Part shown: positions 35,292 through 42,735 of the stretch, piece by piece
Layout of the letters: each line of letters opens with the position of its first letter
Numbering within the stretch: the stretch's first letter is position 1
Assembly (NCBI RefSeq): GCF_016863555.1
Contig: NZ_BOPC01000023.1
Coordinates: 79,753 to 143,752, forward strand
Source of the DNA: Micromonospora qiuiae
GTDB taxonomy: Bacteria > Actinomycetota > Actinomycetes > Mycobacteriales > Micromonosporaceae
Direction: 5' to 3'
DNA length: 64,000 nucleotides
Translations under genes and position numbers: made by a program
The notes under the pieces: model-generated
Seen by the model: only the letters and a program-made list of their open reading frames with translations
Told to the model about the DNA's origin: nothing
The model's database searches: none

Positions 35292-35318
35292 AACGGTCCG
35301 TGCCCGCCCGGCCATTCC
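35292..35318 (-). promoter_or_regulatory. Sigma-R-like promoter of rbpA
   Basis: Reading on the minus strand, GGGAAT then a 19-bp spacer then GTT, about 40 bp before the rbpA start. The Streptomyces oxidative-stress sigma-R consensus is GGAAT-N18-GTT, and rbpA is a known member of that regulon, so the match is meaningful. Confidence 0.6.
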
Positions 35319-35479
35319 CGCAGCCGTGTCACGGCGGCGGTGTTCGCGTGCTGTCAACGGTAGCCGGCCGCGGCGTACGTCCGCCGGGGTCGGCGCGGCG
35401 GACCGTCGCCGCCAGCGGGAATGGTAACCGGTCCGGCCGCCGCCGCGGGCATTACCGTCGGCGCGAATCCGCCGCGCCG

Positions 35480-36073
35480 TCAGGTGAGTCGTGGGGTCGG
35501 CGGCAACGGCAACGGCAGCCCGGGCAGGCCGTCGAGGCTGCGCGCGATGTGGTCCTTGCCGGCGAAGTAGGCGCCCAGCGAGGCGTCGTCCTCGCGGGCG
35601 AAGCGCCGCGCGTGCAGGTCCCGGTCGGCGTCGTAGGTCATGAACGGCACCGCGTAGCCGCAGGTGTCGCGGATCAGTTCGGCGTGCACGACGATGACCG
35701 CCCGCAGGCCGTGGGCGGTGGGGTCGATGTCCGCAAAGCGGGCCGTCAGGGCCGGGAAGCGGGGATCGTCGCGGAACACCGGTTCGCCCCGGCCGTGCAC
35801 CCGCACGATGTTCGGCGGGCCGCTGAAGGCGCACCACATCAGCGTGATGCGGCCGTTTTCCCGCAGGTGGGCAATGGTCTCGGCGTTGCTGCCGGCGAAG
35901 TCCAGGTAGGCCACGGTGTGCTCGTCGAGCACCGCGAGGCTGCCGCGCAGGCCCTTCGGGGAGAGGTTGATGGTGCCGTTACCGGCCAGTGGAGCGGTCG
36001 CGGTGAAGAAGATCGGCTGCGCCTCGATGAAGGTGCGCAGCCGGCCGTCGATGCGTTCGTACGTTTTGCCCAT
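35480..36073 (-). CDS. Pyridoxamine 5'-phosphate oxidase-fold protein
   Basis: Split-barrel flavin- or F420-binding protein of 197 residues. Blocks are MGKTYERIDGRLRTFIEAQ at the start, PIFFTATAPLAGNGTINLSPKG, VAYLDFAGSNAETIAHLREN and WCAFSGPPNIVRVHG. It probably reduces a small molecule or binds a flavin. ATG 36073 is chosen because family similarity begins there; a start at 36109 would add 12 residues. Stands alone. Confidence 0.87.
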   Translation of the reverse strand: MGKTYERIDGRLRTFIEAQPIFFTATAPLAGNGTINLSPKGLRGSLAVLDEHTVAYLDFAGSNAETIAHLRENGRITLMWCAFSGPPNIVRVHGRGEPVFRDDPRFPALTARFADIDPTAHGLRAVIVVHAELIRDTCGYAVPFMTYDADRDLHARRFAREDDASLGAYFAGKDHIARSLDGLPGLPLPLPPTPRLT

Positions 36074-36198
36074 AGCGGCATCATCGCCGATCACTGCCAC
36101 ACCGATCATGGTCCGTCGACCGCCGCGATCATGCAGTTGTGGTCGGGGATTCGCCCGCTACACCGGTTTTGCGGGGACCACAAGTGCATGATCAACGT

Positions 36199-37287
36199 TC
36201 ATCGGGGTGGGGTGGTGGGGCGGGTCAGGGCGGTGGCGAGGTCGGCGACCTGACCGGCCAGTTGGGCCACCCGTTGACGGGCCTCGTCGCGATCCGATTC
36301 GGTCGCGCGCAGTCGTGCGGTCAGCTCGTCGTGCCGGTGTACGGCGGCGGCCAGGTCCGCGCGCGCCGTGTCGAGGTCGGCCCGCGCGGCGGCCAGTTGC
36401 GCGGCGGCCTGCCGCGCCGCCGCCTGGGCCCGGTCGCGCTCGGCGGCGGCCTGCTTCCGCGTTCGCTCGATTTCCGCCTGGAGCGCCGACACCTGAGAGC
36501 GGGCCTGGTCGGCGACGGAGCGGGACTCGGCGAGTCGCGCCTGAGCCTGGTCGGCGGCGGCACGCCACCGGGCGCCGTCCGCCCGCAGCTGGTCAGCCTC
36601 GGCGGCGGTACGGGCGACGTCGGCGCGGGCGGCGTCGCGTTCGGCGGTCAGCTCGGCGCACCGGCGGCGTTCGGCCTCCAGGTCGGCCTGCAGCGTCGCC
36701 GAGCGGCTCCGGGCCTGATCCCGATCGGTCTCGGCCTGTGCCCGCAGCGCCTCGGCGGCGGCGGCGGTACGCCGCGCCTGGTCCCGGTCCGCTTCGGCCT
36801 GCCGGGCGCGTTCGTCGGCGGCCGCGGCCCGCGCTCCGGCGCGGGTGGCGTCGTCGCGGGCCGTGTCGCGGTCGGCGAGCGCGGCGGCGGTTTCCTTGCG
36901 GGCCCGGGTCGCGGCGGCGGTGGCGTCCTCGGCCTGGCGGCGGGCCTCGTCGCGTCCGGTCTGCGCCGCCGCCACCGCCGTGGCCGCCTCCGCCCGGATC
37001 TGGGCGAGCTGATGCTCCACACCGGCCGGGGACAGTTCGGCGTGCAGCGCCTCGGTCAGCGTCGCCACGATCTGGTCGAGCCGGTCCACCGCCTCCCAGG
37101 TGCGGGCCACCTGCCCGGGCAGGCCGGGGGCGTTGCGGTGGCGCATCCGACTGTTGCGGGAGGCCCGCTGGCAGGCGCCGTCGTTGTCCCGGCAGTAGCG
37201 GAACGGACGGCCGGCGCCGGCGCGTTGCGGCACGTCGCGTCCGCAGTGGGCGCAGGGGCGGGTGTCGGCGGCGGGCTGGGCGTCCAT
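36199..37287 (-). CDS. Zinc-ribbon plus long coiled-coil protein of unknown function
   Basis: Protein of 362 residues. The N-terminal 45 residues hold a putative metal site: CAHCGR followed by FRYCRDNDGAC. After a linker, residues 65-350 are a nearly continuous Ala/Arg/Glu-rich coiled coil with repeated ARQAEADRDQAR-like heptads. No membrane segment or catalytic motif is visible. The architecture suggests a structural, DNA-associated or scaffold protein. The repeated composition makes similarity searches prone to false hits. Frame and strand are supported by consistent GC3; function is unassigned. Confidence 0.8.
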   Translation of the reverse strand: MDAQPAADTRPCAHCGRDVPQRAGAGRPFRYCRDNDGACQRASRNSRMRHRNAPGLPGQVARTWEAVDRLDQIVATLTEALHAELSPAGVEHQLAQIRAEAATAVAAAQTGRDEARRQAEDATAAATRARKETAAALADRDTARDDATRAGARAAAADERARQAEADRDQARRTAAAAEALRAQAETDRDQARSRSATLQADLEAERRRCAELTAERDAARADVARTAAEADQLRADGARWRAAADQAQARLAESRSVADQARSQVSALQAEIERTRKQAAAERDRAQAAARQAAAQLAAARADLDTARADLAAAVHRHDELTARLRATESDRDEARQRVAQLAGQVADLATALTRPTTPPR

Positions 37288-37355
37288 CGAACGCGCAGTC
37301 TAGTCGGCGCAGAAGGGCACCTCGGTCGGGTCGCCGGCCGTCAGCGTCGGCCCGG

Positions 37356-38411
37356 TCACGGCAGCGACGTGTCCACCGTCGCGGCGGCGGCTGTGCTGTC
37401 GCCGACGGTCAACCGGGGTGGCAGCAGCGTGACCTCCGGTGCCGGTTCGTCGCCCAGCTTGCGCATCAGCAACGACACGGCCTGCTGGCCGATCTGATCG
37501 GCCGGCACCGGCACGCGGGTGAGCCGGGGGCTGGTGTGCTCGGCGAACTGGTCCGGGCAGACGGCCACCACCGACACGTCGCGCGGTATCCGCCGGCCCA
37601 GCGCCGCCAGCGTCGCCTGCACCGGCCCCACCGCCGCCTCGTTCTGCACCACCAGCCCGGTGATGCCGGGGTGACGCGCGAACAGGTCGGCCACCCGGCG
37701 GTGCACCTCGGCGGCGTTCTCCTCACACGGCAGCGCCACCGCGTGGACGCCGTGGCGGGCGGCGGCGGCCAGCACACCGGCGCGGGTGCGGTGCGCGAAG
37801 CCGGTGCCGCGGTCGTAGACGGCGGCTGGGGCGCCGAGCAGGGCCACCCGCCGGTGGCCGAGCGTCGCCAGGTGCTCCACGCAGACCTGACCGGCCCGTT
37901 CGAAGTCCAGGTCCACACAGGTCAGGCCGCGGCTCTCGGCGGGCAGACCGATCAGCACGCTGGGGCGGCCGAGGTCGCGCAGCAGCGGAACCCGCCCGTC
38001 GTGCAGCTCCACGTCCATCACCAGCAGCCCGTCGACGAGGGCGCCGGCGGCGATGCGGTGCAGCCCCGCCGGCCCCTCGTCGGAGGTGAGCAGCAGCACG
38101 TCGTGGTCGTGACGGCGGGCGGAGGTCACCACGGCCGTGGCGAACTGCATCACCACCGGCACCTGGATGCCCGAGCGCAGCGGCAGCACCAGCGCGATCA
38201 CGTTGGCCCGCCGGCTGGCCAGCGCGCGGGCCCCGGCGTTGGGGTGGTAGCCGAGCAGCCGGATGCTGGCCAGCACCCGGCTGCGGGTCATCTCGGAGAT
38301 GGCGCGTTTGCCGCTGAGCACGTACGACACGGTGCTCACCGCCACGCCGGCGTGCCGGGCCACGTCGGCGATGGTGGGTTGGCCGGACGGTACGCGGCCG
38401 CGCCCGCTCAC
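37356..38411 (-). CDS. LacI-family transcriptional regulator
   Basis: Repressor of 351 residues with HTH PTIADVARHAGVAVSTVSYV, hinge HPNAGARALASRRANV and a sugar-binding-protein-like effector domain. GTG 38411 overlaps the stop of the GH3 gene by 4 bp, so it is translated with it. It probably autoregulates the operon through the two GAAGCGCTTC operators upstream of the GH3 gene and responds to a beta-glucoside or a related sugar. Confidence 0.92.
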   Translation of the reverse strand: MSGRGRVPSGQPTIADVARHAGVAVSTVSYVLSGKRAISEMTRSRVLASIRLLGYHPNAGARALASRRANVIALVLPLRSGIQVPVVMQFATAVVTSARRHDHDVLLLTSDEGPAGLHRIAAGALVDGLLVMDVELHDGRVPLLRDLGRPSVLIGLPAESRGLTCVDLDFERAGQVCVEHLATLGHRRVALLGAPAAVYDRGTGFAHRTRAGVLAAAARHGVHAVALPCEENAAEVHRRVADLFARHPGITGLVVQNEAAVGPVQATLAALGRRIPRDVSVVAVCPDQFAEHTSPRLTRVPVPADQIGQQAVSLLMRKLGDEPAPEVTLLPPRLTVGDSTAAAATVDTSLP

Positions 38412-40849
38412 CGGGTCCCGCTCGCGGTGTGCAGCCGCGGCCGCCGCGGCACCGGTTCGCCGCGTACGGTCACGGCGCCGACCTGCCGCACGTCGGTCGC
38501 GGACCGTCCGACCAGCACGGTGTGGGTGGCGTCCTCCACCACCAGGGCGTTCCGGTCGGTGTCCCACCAGGCCAGTTCGGTGGTGTCCAGCCGCAGCGTG
38601 ACGGTTTGCCGCTCGCCGGGGGCGAGGGTGATCCGGGTGAAGTCACGCAGCTGCCGCAGGGGCTGCTTGACCCGGGAGCGGCGTTGGCGGGTGTAGAGCT
38701 GCACCACCTCCTCGCCAGCCCGGTCGCCGGTGTTGGTGACCTCCACGCTCACCTCGACCTGCTCGCCGGCGGCCGCCACCGGCGTGCTCAGCCGCAGCCC
38801 GGAATATTCGAAGCGGGTGTAGGACAGTCCGTGCCCGAACGGGTACAGCGGATCGCCCCGGTAGTACAGGTAGGTGGAGTCGGCGCCGATCACATCGTAG
38901 TCGAGCAGGTCGGGCAGTTCGGCGGCGTCGGTGTACCAGGTCTGGGTGAGCCGGCCACCCGGTTCGGCGTCGCCGAGCAGCACCTCGGCCAGCGCGGTGC
39001 CGTGCTCCTGGCCGCCGTGCGCCGACCACAGCACCGCCGGCAGGTGCTTCTGCGCCCAGCCGATGGCGTACGGGTAGCTGCTGGTCAGCACCAGCACGGT
39101 GTGCGGGTTGGCGGCGTGCACGGCGCGTAGCATCGCCTCCTGCCGGGCCGGTAGGGCCAGGTCGAGGCGGTCCTCGGTCTCGCGGCCGCCCACCATCGGG
39201 TGGTTGCCCAGCGCCACCACCGCCACGTCGGCGGCGGCGGCCAGCGCGGCGGCGGCGGCCGCGCCGTCGGCGACCAGTTCGACGACGAAGGCGGTGCCGG
39301 GCTGTGGCCCGTCCCCGCCGACCCGCAGCCGGCCGTCGCCGTCGACGGTGACGTACCGGTCGGTGGCCAGGTGGCGCAGCAGCACGGTGCCGTCGGGCAG
39401 CGGGTCGAACTGGAAGGTTTCCCGCACCACCCAGCCGCCGGGCCCGGGACGGTCGTTGACCAGGGTGCCGTCGGCGGCGGCGCCGACGTGCCGGCCGTTG
39501 CCGACGGCGCGCAGCGCCACCGTGTCGCGGCCCCAGTCGTAGACGTCGAACCAGGCGGGGTCCGCGCCGACGGTCAACGCGCCGCCGTCGGGGTCGTCGG
39601 GGCAGCCGACGTACCCGTCGGCCACGCGCAGCGCGACGCGGTCGGTGCCCGGGTGGGTGGTGACCTGCGGCAGCCGCTCGGCCAGCCCCTGGTAGGTGGT
39701 GACCGCGTACGGCAGGGTGCCGCTGTACCAGTCCTCGTACACCACGTCGGCCAGCGGGCCGAGCACGGCGACCCGCGGCTGCGCGGGCAGGGGCAGCAGC
39801 CCGGTGTTGTGCAGCAGCACCACGGACTGGCGGGCCGCTTCCCGGGCCAGTTCGCGGTGCGCCGGGCAGTCGACGACCTCCGGTGTGCTCTGTGCGTACG
39901 GGTCGGTGTGTGGTGGGTCCAGGTCACCCAGGCGCAGCCGGAGGGTGAGGACGCGGCGCACCGCGCGGTCCACGTCGTCGGTGGTGATCAGGCCCTGGTG
40001 CAGCGCCTCGGCCAGTCGGGTCCGGGTGGGTTCGCTGTCGGCGTCGTCCTCGGTGAAGCTGTCGATTCCGGCGCGCAGCGCGGCGGCGAAGCCGTGGACG
40101 TGGTCGGGCAGGTGGCCCTGCACGCCGGAGATGTTGCTGATCGCGCCCGCGTCGCCGACGACCAGCACCTCGCCGGGGGCCCACCGGCGCAACTCGCTGT
40201 TGATCAGGGGGCTCAGGTGCGCCGGCACCCCGTCGACCAGGTTGTAGGAGGCCATCGCGGCGACCGCCGCGCCGGCCGCGAGGGGGGCGCGGAACGCCGG
40301 CAGTTCGTACTCGTGCAGCACCCGTGGCGGCAGGTCGCTGGAGGTGGTGGCCCGGTCGGTCTCGTTGTTGTAGCCGAGGAAGTGTTTGACGGTGGGGGCG
40401 GTACGCAGCCGTTCGGGATGGTCGCCGCGCAGGCCGTGGGCGTACGCGGTGGCCAGCCGGCCGGTCAGTCGCGGGTCCTCGGACCAGCCTTCCTCGTTGC
40501 GTCCCCAGCGTGGGTCGCGCAGCGGGTTGACCACCGGCGCCCACACGTTGAGCCCGACCCGGTCGGGGTCGGCGTGGTGCTTGGCGCGTACCTCGTCGCC
40601 GACGGCGGCGCCGACGGCCCGCACCAGGTCCGGGTTCCAGCTGCTGGCCAGGCCGATCACCTGGGGGAAGACGGTGGCCTGGCCGAGCCAGGCGACACCG
40701 TGCAGCGCTTCGGTGCCGGTCCGGAAGCCGGGCAGGGCCAGCCGGGGCACCGCCGCCTGCCACTGGTGCAGCAGGCCGAGTTTCTCGGGGAGGGTGAGCT
40801 GGGCCAACAGGTCCTCGACCCGGGGGTGGGGCGTGGTGCGGTCGGTCAT
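38408..40849 (-). CDS. GH3 family beta-glucosidase/beta-xylosidase with inserted domain
   Basis: Glycoside hydrolase of 813 residues, with no signal peptide visible, so cytoplasmic. Catalytic-domain motifs are GWSEDPRLTG, VKHFLGYNNE and VVGDAGAISN, whose Asp is the nucleophile; the usual SDW is GDA here. The C-terminal domain has HPMVGGRETEDRLDLALP. Residues about 435-530 form an insertion with repeated NGRHVGAAADGTL-like and DRYVTVDGDGRLRV units resembling a beta-trefoil. A fibronectin III-like domain ends the protein. ATG 40849 rather than the frame-opening codon at 40876. Heads the operon with the LacI gene. Confidence 0.9.
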   Translation of the reverse strand: MTDRTTPHPRVEDLLAQLTLPEKLGLLHQWQAAVPRLALPGFRTGTEALHGVAWLGQATVFPQVIGLASSWNPDLVRAVGAAVGDEVRAKHHADPDRVGLNVWAPVVNPLRDPRWGRNEEGWSEDPRLTGRLATAYAHGLRGDHPERLRTAPTVKHFLGYNNETDRATTSSDLPPRVLHEYELPAFRAPLAAGAAVAAMASYNLVDGVPAHLSPLINSELRRWAPGEVLVVGDAGAISNISGVQGHLPDHVHGFAAALRAGIDSFTEDDADSEPTRTRLAEALHQGLITTDDVDRAVRRVLTLRLRLGDLDPPHTDPYAQSTPEVVDCPAHRELAREAARQSVVLLHNTGLLPLPAQPRVAVLGPLADVVYEDWYSGTLPYAVTTYQGLAERLPQVTTHPGTDRVALRVADGYVGCPDDPDGGALTVGADPAWFDVYDWGRDTVALRAVGNGRHVGAAADGTLVNDRPGPGGWVVRETFQFDPLPDGTVLLRHLATDRYVTVDGDGRLRVGGDGPQPGTAFVVELVADGAAAAAALAAAADVAVVALGNHPMVGGRETEDRLDLALPARQEAMLRAVHAANPHTVLVLTSSYPYAIGWAQKHLPAVLWSAHGGQEHGTALAEVLLGDAEPGGRLTQTWYTDAAELPDLLDYDVIGADSTYLYYRGDPLYPFGHGLSYTRFEYSGLRLSTPVAAAGEQVEVSVEVTNTGDRAGEEVVQLYTRQRRSRVKQPLRQLRDFTRITLAPGERQTVTLRLDTTELAWWDTDRNALVVEDATHTVLVGRSATDVRQVGAVTVRGEPVPRRPRLHTASGTR

Positions 40850-40883
40850 GGTGAGTCGCCTTCCGGTGCCCGGCACGCCGAGT

Positions 40884-40899
40884 GTCGAAGCGCTTCGAC
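40884..40899. promoter_or_regulatory. LacI-type operator O1
   Basis: Perfect 16-bp palindrome GTCGAAGCGCTTCGAC, 35 bp upstream of the GH3 start on the minus strand. Confidence 0.85.
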
Positions 40900-40961
40900 G
40901 ACGGGTGGCCGAGCGGCGTCGCAGGTCAGGGTGGGGTGGCGGTCGTCGGCCCGGACGCTGG

Positions 40962-40973
40962 CGAAGCGCTTCG
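40962..40973. promoter_or_regulatory. LacI-type operator O2
   Basis: Perfect 12-bp core CGAAGCGCTTCG with one mismatched pair in the flanks. Centre-to-centre distance to O1 is 76 bp, close to seven helical turns, which suits looping by a LacI tetramer or paired dimers. Confidence 0.8.
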
Positions 40974-40990
40974 ACAAACCGCGGAAAGCA

Positions 40991-41020
40991 AGCCGCCCCG
41001 GGTGCCCGAACGGGGCGGCT
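40991..41020 (-). terminator. Terminator of the ROK regulator gene
   Basis: Perfect 10-bp arms AGCCGCCCCG and CGGGGCGGCT with a 10-base loop, just after the ROK stop on the minus strand and before the operators of the GH3 operon. Confidence 0.8.
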
Positions 41021-41047
41021 CGATTCGAGGTTGGCACCCGGGACCGG

Positions 41048-42313
41048 TCAGGTCAAGGCTGGCAGCCGGCCGGCCTCGACGGTGGCCAGCGCGGCGGTCG
41101 CACCGCCCAGCGCCGCCGCGGCGGTCAGGGTGGAGGCGTCCAGCCGGCAGCCACCGGCGTCGGGGGCGTGGCTGCGCGCGGCCAGCTCCGACCGGGCCGC
41201 CGGCAGCAGCCAGGGCGCCAGGGTGGCGAGGTGGTCGCCCAGCACCACCACCTGCGGGTTGAGCAGGTCGGCCAGGATCGCCACGGCCCGCCCGACCTGC
41301 CGGCCGGTTTCGGCGAGTCCGCTGAGCACGGTCGGGTCGCCTTGCCGGGCCAGCGCCACGATCCGCTCCAGCTCCGGCAGGTAGTCGGTGATCGGGCCGT
41401 CGGCGGTGGCGTCGGGCAGCAGCCGGGCCACCACCGCGGGCAGCCCGACCAGCGCGGCGAGGCAGCCGCGGCCCCCGCAGAGGCAGGTCGGGCCGGCCGG
41501 GTCGAGGCACAGGTGGGAGATCTCGCCGGCGAAGCCATGCCCGCCGCGCAGCAGCCGGCCGGCGGCGATGATCCCCGCGCCGACGGTGGGCCCGCCGGTC
41601 AGGTGCACCAGGTCGGCGGTGCCCGCGTACGTCCCGTGTCGCTGCTCGGCCAGCGCGGCGAGGTTGGCGACGGTGTCGACGCCGACGGCGAAGGGCGGCT
41701 GCCGCAGGGCGGCGCGCAGGTCGGCGGCGACGGGCACGTCCCGCCAGCCCAGGGCGGCGGCCAGCGGCACCGCGCCGGCCGGGTCGACCAGCCCCGGCAC
41801 GCCCACGGTCAGCCCCAGCACCGTGCGGCCCTGTGCGGTGACCCGCCCGATCGCGCGGCGGGTCACCGCGGCCAACGCGCGCATCGTCTCGGTGGGGCCG
41901 ACCGCGGCGGCGGTGAAGGCGCGCCGCCAGGTGAGCAGCCGGTTGCCCGCCAGGTCGATCGCCACGGCGACCAGCTCGTCGACGCCGATCTGCAGGCCCA
42001 GGGCGGCGTACGGCTCGCCGTCGAGCACCAGCATCGTCGCCGGCCGGCCGACCCGGTTCTCCGTCAGCCCGGTCTCGCGGACCAGCCGCTGGTCGATCAG
42101 CTCGCTGACCAGGCTGGAGACGGTTGCCTTGTTGAGCCCGGTCCGCGCGGCGATGTCGGCCCGGGAGCAGGGGGCGTGCAGGCGGACGTGCCGCAGGACC
42201 ACCGCGCGGTTGGCGACCCGGACGTCGCCGAGGTCGGTCGGCTGCGGTTCGTTGTGGATGCTGATCACGATCTGCCCGCTCCCTGCGTCGCCGGCGCGGC
42301 GCGCCTTCATCAT
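41048..42313 (-). CDS. ROK-family transcriptional regulator
   Basis: NagC/XylR-type regulator of 421 residues. The HTH is near residue 50 (SRADIAARTGLNKATVSSLV), followed by the ROK sugar-binding domain with GVPGLVDPAG. The zinc site is CLCGGRGC; the Glu that normally follows this motif is Ala here. It is divergent from the GH42 beta-galactosidase and probably controls it, with a beta-galactoside or other sugar as effector. ATG 42313 is the first start; GTG 42268, preceded by GGGAG, is an alternative. Confidence 0.9.
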   Translation of the reverse strand: MMKARRAGDAGSGQIVISIHNEPQPTDLGDVRVANRAVVLRHVRLHAPCSRADIAARTGLNKATVSSLVSELIDQRLVRETGLTENRVGRPATMLVLDGEPYAALGLQIGVDELVAVAIDLAGNRLLTWRRAFTAAAVGPTETMRALAAVTRRAIGRVTAQGRTVLGLTVGVPGLVDPAGAVPLAAALGWRDVPVAADLRAALRQPPFAVGVDTVANLAALAEQRHGTYAGTADLVHLTGGPTVGAGIIAAGRLLRGGHGFAGEISHLCLDPAGPTCLCGGRGCLAALVGLPAVVARLLPDATADGPITDYLPELERIVALARQGDPTVLSGLAETGRQVGRAVAILADLLNPQVVVLGDHLATLAPWLLPAARSELAARSHAPDAGGCRLDASTLTAAAALGGATAALATVEAGRLPALT

Positions 42314-42359
42314 CGCGTGCGGCGGCGGGACCGATCATGGTGCCCGGCCGCCGGCACGC

Positions 42360-42572
42360 CCTGTCCTGGTGGGGCGGTTGATTCGGCTGGACCCCCAACT
42401 AATCGTAACCGGGCATTCCCGCCGCGCAAACCCGCCGCCGGTGCCGTGCGGGGCGCCTCGATGACCGTGTCGCCGTCGACGTCGTGCACCACCGCGGTCT
42501 GGCCTTGAACGTCGCACCGTGCGGGTCGGCGACGAAGGATTCGTAGGGCACCGACGGCGGTCGGTACGGCAT
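42360..42572 (-). pseudogene. Possible short frameshifted remnant
   Basis: An ATG at 42572 on the minus strand has GAGGAG 6 bp upstream and opens a frame starting MPYRPPSVPYESFVADPHG. Near 42510 the codon pattern shifts to another frame reading DVQGQTAVVHDVDGDTVIEA. The two halves together look like one small coding stretch broken by a frameshift. I do not recognise the family, and chance cannot be excluded. Confidence 0.3.
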
Positions 42573-42672
42573 GGGCGTCTCCTCGACGAGGCCTTCCGGC
42601 GGTGCCGCCAGTTTCTTTAACTACCCAACGAGCTGTCAACGAAAGACGTCGATTCCGAAAGTGCCGGCGGCG

Positions 42673-42701
42673 TTGACATGGGCAAAGTCCATCCCTAGTT
42701 T
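42673..42701 (+). promoter_or_regulatory. Sigma-A promoter of the GH42 gene
   Basis: TTGACA (42673-42678), 17-bp spacer, TAGTTT (42696-42701), 35 bp before the ATG. Inverted GTCCA/TGGAC half sites flank the -10 box and could be an operator. Confidence 0.75.
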
Positions 42702-42735
42702 GGACAGAGCTTCAACTAAATGGGACGGTGGTGGC

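Larger units (their letters stand above)
42314..42735. other. Intergenic control region between ROK regulator and GH42 gene
   Basis: Apart from the possible remnant at 42360-42572 there is no gene. CAACTAA occurs at 42396 and 42713, once near each divergent gene, and may be a half site of the ROK regulator. A minus-strand TACGAT (42407-42402) may be the -10 box of the ROK gene. Confidence 0.45.
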
